This document shows, piece by piece, positions 62,609 through 64,000 of a DNA stretch of 64,000 bases. Source of the DNA: JAEUIE01 sp047602475 (lineage in GTDB: Bacteria; Planctomycetota; Planctomycetia; Gemmatales; HRBIN36); contig JASGHE010000002.1 of the NCBI GenBank assembly GCA_047602475.1, forward strand, positions 1 through 64,000. The letters run 5' to 3'. Made by a program: the position numbers and the translations under genes. Every line of letters begins with the position of its first letter. The first letter of the stretch is position 1. Below the pieces are notes generated by a model. The model saw only the letters and a program-made list of their open reading frames with translations. It was not told the origin of the DNA and made no database searches.

Positions 62609-63375
62609 ATGGAGAAGTCAGTGTCGAAGGAATCCCCAGCCTGGCATCCGCTTGCCGCCTTCGTGCTGCCGTTCGTCGTCTTTGCCGTCGCCACTTCCAT
62701 CGAAAGCATGGAAAGCCTGAAGCCCTGGTACCCCCTGCTCTATGGCATCAAAACCGCTGGCATCCTTGGCGTCCTCTGGTGGGGTCGTCGCTATTATCCC
62801 GCCTGGTCAACTAAGGGCCTGAGCACCGGACTCCTCTTCGGCCTCGTCGGCGGCGTCGCCTGGATTGTACTCTGTACCTGGAACCTCGAGACCTCACTAC
62901 TCCCTGCCATGCTCGCTACCCTCGGCGACTGGCTCAACATGCCCAGCCTGGCTGACTGGTTCAAGCCCGGCAACAGAGTCGGCTACAATCCCTTCGCTGA
63001 ACTCTCCCCCGCTGCTGCCTGGACGTTCACCGTCATCCGCCTCGTCGGCCTGGTGATCGTCGTACCGATCATGGAAGAGTTCTTCTGGCGGGTTTCTCAA
63101 TCGGGCATTAGTCAACGATGATTGGCGCAGACCTCTTTAACGAACATTGGCCGACTGTTCCCTGGGGCAAGATCACGCCTTTCAGCATGACCATCGTTAC
63201 CCTATTCTTCGTTCTCTCTCACCCCGAATGGACTGCCGCCCTCGTCTGGGGCCTGGGGATCATGCTGGTCTACTGGTACACCCGCAACCTCTGGGCCTGC
63301 GTCGTTGCCCACGCCGCCAGCAACGCCGTCCTGGGCTACTACATCCTCGCCCATCAACAATGGCATCTCTGGTAG
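62609..63375 (+). CDS. CPBP-family (CAAX-type) intramembrane metalloprotease, frameshifted
   Basis: Start MEKSVSKESPAWHPLAAFVL; the open frame upstream is repeat DNA. Helices: FVLPFVVFAVATSIESM, GLLFGLVGGVAWIVLCTWN, FTVIRLVGLVIVVPIMEEFF. Active-site motifs EEFFWR, then after the shift near 63,100 FSMTIVTLFFVLSHPEWTAA (His) and NLWACVVAHAASNAVLGYYI (His/Asn). Between 63,095 and 63,140 a third frame reads GFLNRALVNDDW, so two shifts are needed. These enzymes cleave prenylated or membrane substrates; in bacteria they are linked to bacteriocin immunity and other roles. About 254 residues. Confidence 0.83.
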
Positions 63376-63856
63376 ACCCTGCCATGCGAGCGGGGGGCGT
63401 CAGCCCCCTGAGTAAACCTTGCGCCCTCAAGCGAAGATCTTCTCGTTCCCAGGCGGAGCCCTCATCGTTACACACAAGTCGGAAGGACTTTTATTTTGCC
63501 CGAAGGGCATTACCACCACAGCCCTGGGTTGCGAGGTACGCCTCGCTACCCAGGGAAGACAAGCCCACGACATACATTTCCTGAAAGGAATCACCAACCC
63601 TGCGTAAACAGTATCTGACACAGCCGGTGCTGGAGTTCCCTTTCAGGGAACATGTGATTTTTCGTCAGCTACCTTGGATAGCGATGAGTACATCGCAATC
63701 CAGGGCTGTGGAGGAAATGCCTTTCAGGCAAGGCATAGTGACAATATCGGTTCGATGCAGAGTTGTGTGTAACGACGAGGGCGGAGCCTGGGAACGAGAC
63801 GTCACCGTCTCAACTCATCTCACCGCCCGCTACCACTGTTGCGTCCCGACACCCCT
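63376..63856. repeat. Nested intergenic repeats, no gene
   Basis: TCTCGTTCCCAGGCGGAGCC and CTCATCGTTACACACAA (63,440-63,477) mirror TTGTGTGTAACGACGAGGGC and GGAGCCTGGGAACGAGA (63,762-63,799). Inside are two hairpins with constant CAGCCCTGGGTT-like arms: GCGAGG-TACG-CCTCGC (63,531-63,546) and GCGATG-AGTA-CATCGC (63,681-63,696). The layout resembles a small element with inverted ends. Confidence 0.82.
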
Positions 63857-63893
63857 CCGTGCTATGTGTGTATTTGTACACATACACTCACGG
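63857..63893. promoter_or_regulatory. Dyad-symmetric site upstream of the last ORF
   Basis: TGTGTA (63,867-63,872), TTTG, TACACA (63,877-63,882), extended by CCGTG at 63,857 and CACGG at 63,889. It lies 13 bases before the ATG and includes the likely promoter/RBS zone, so it could be an operator or an mRNA hairpin. Confidence 0.4.
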
Positions 63894-63905
63894 AGACGCA
63901 CCGCC

Positions 63906-64000
63906 ATGACCGAAAAACCTGAACGCCTCTCCCTCTTTCGCCGCTACCTCGTCCAGGGCTACAGCACGAGCACCCTCATCATCCAGGCCAAGGTTCTCTG
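63906..64000 (+). CDS. 5' end of an unidentified gene, cut by the window
   Basis: ATG at 63,906 opens MTEKPERLSLFRRYLVQGYS, then TSTLIIQAKVL, and the frame runs off the window. GGAGACG lies 8 bases upstream. The basic helical start with LFRRYLVQGYSTSTL would fit a DNA-binding or transposase N-terminus (first helix-turn-helix), but 31 residues are too few to name it. Confidence 0.45.
   Translation, partial: MTEKPERLSLFRRYLVQGYSTSTLIIQAKVL

Overview
The window is not one genome. It reads as a chimera of at least four sequences joined end to end. Bases 1 to about 14,620 carry alphaproteobacterial genes in an order typical of Bradyrhizobium and relatives (ubiK-like, lgt, midA-like methyltransferase, pgeF, prs, ribH2, proC, an EnvZ/OmpR-type pair, two branched-chain aminotransferases, prmB), with REP-like inverted repeats of the kind found in that group. 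About 14,620 to 24,207 is actinobacterial (Gordonia/Mycobacteriales-like): an Rv3587c-like membrane protein, beta-carbonic anhydrase, mutY, ptrB, purC, purB and an ATPase regulator. About 24,207 to 25,070 is a short, AT-richer piece holding part of a RepB-family plasmid-partition protein. From about 25,080 to the end the sequence looks planctomycetal (Gemmata-like): DUF1080 and PDZ-protease genes, a REP-associated transposase, and very many intergenic palindromic repeats.

In the first two segments most genes are interrupted by single-base frameshifts although the shifted frames still spell good proteins. This points to low-quality or low-coverage sequence rather than true decay. Bradyrhizobium is a familiar reagent or co-culture contaminant. 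In the planctomycete segment frameshifts are fewer: DUF2252, DyP peroxidase, OLD nuclease, HtrA, M24 peptidase and CPBP protease each show about one.

The planctomycete segment has these blocks. An all-minus cluster at 26.3-31.6 kb holds a DyP-type peroxidase, a DUF2252 protein, an NTF2-like protein, an alpha/beta-barrel candidate, a membrane protein and a GATase-like protein. Next come a tandem retropepsin-like protein (31.8 kb), a RAYT transposase (33.1 kb), an OLD-family ATPase/nuclease (34.1-36.1 kb), a DEAD-box helicase and a PiT phosphate transporter. A tandem pair of paralogous membrane-anchored beta-propeller-like genes lies at 39.8-42.6 kb. Then follow HtrA, pyrF with an SRPBCC gene, a BrnT toxin module, an HD-GYP protein, DUF1080, an AmpC-like serine hydrolase, Fe/Mn superoxide dismutase, a DUF962 protein, an MFS transporter, a GT39-like glycosyltransferase, an M24 peptidase and a CPBP protease.

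The most striking feature is the repeat biology of that segment. One family consists of hairpins with constant outer arms and a constant TACT-type loop, but with an inner stem that differs from copy to copy while staying base-paired. A second family has the core GGTCTCC(C/T)GACC, flanks the RAYT gene, and is also found in frame inside the RAYT gene itself and inside a glycosyltransferase gene. A third encodes the peptide pattern YQPxALAR...GIPxLALRAG in frame in a serine hydrolase. Repeats entering coding sequence without closing the frame is the observation I would follow first.
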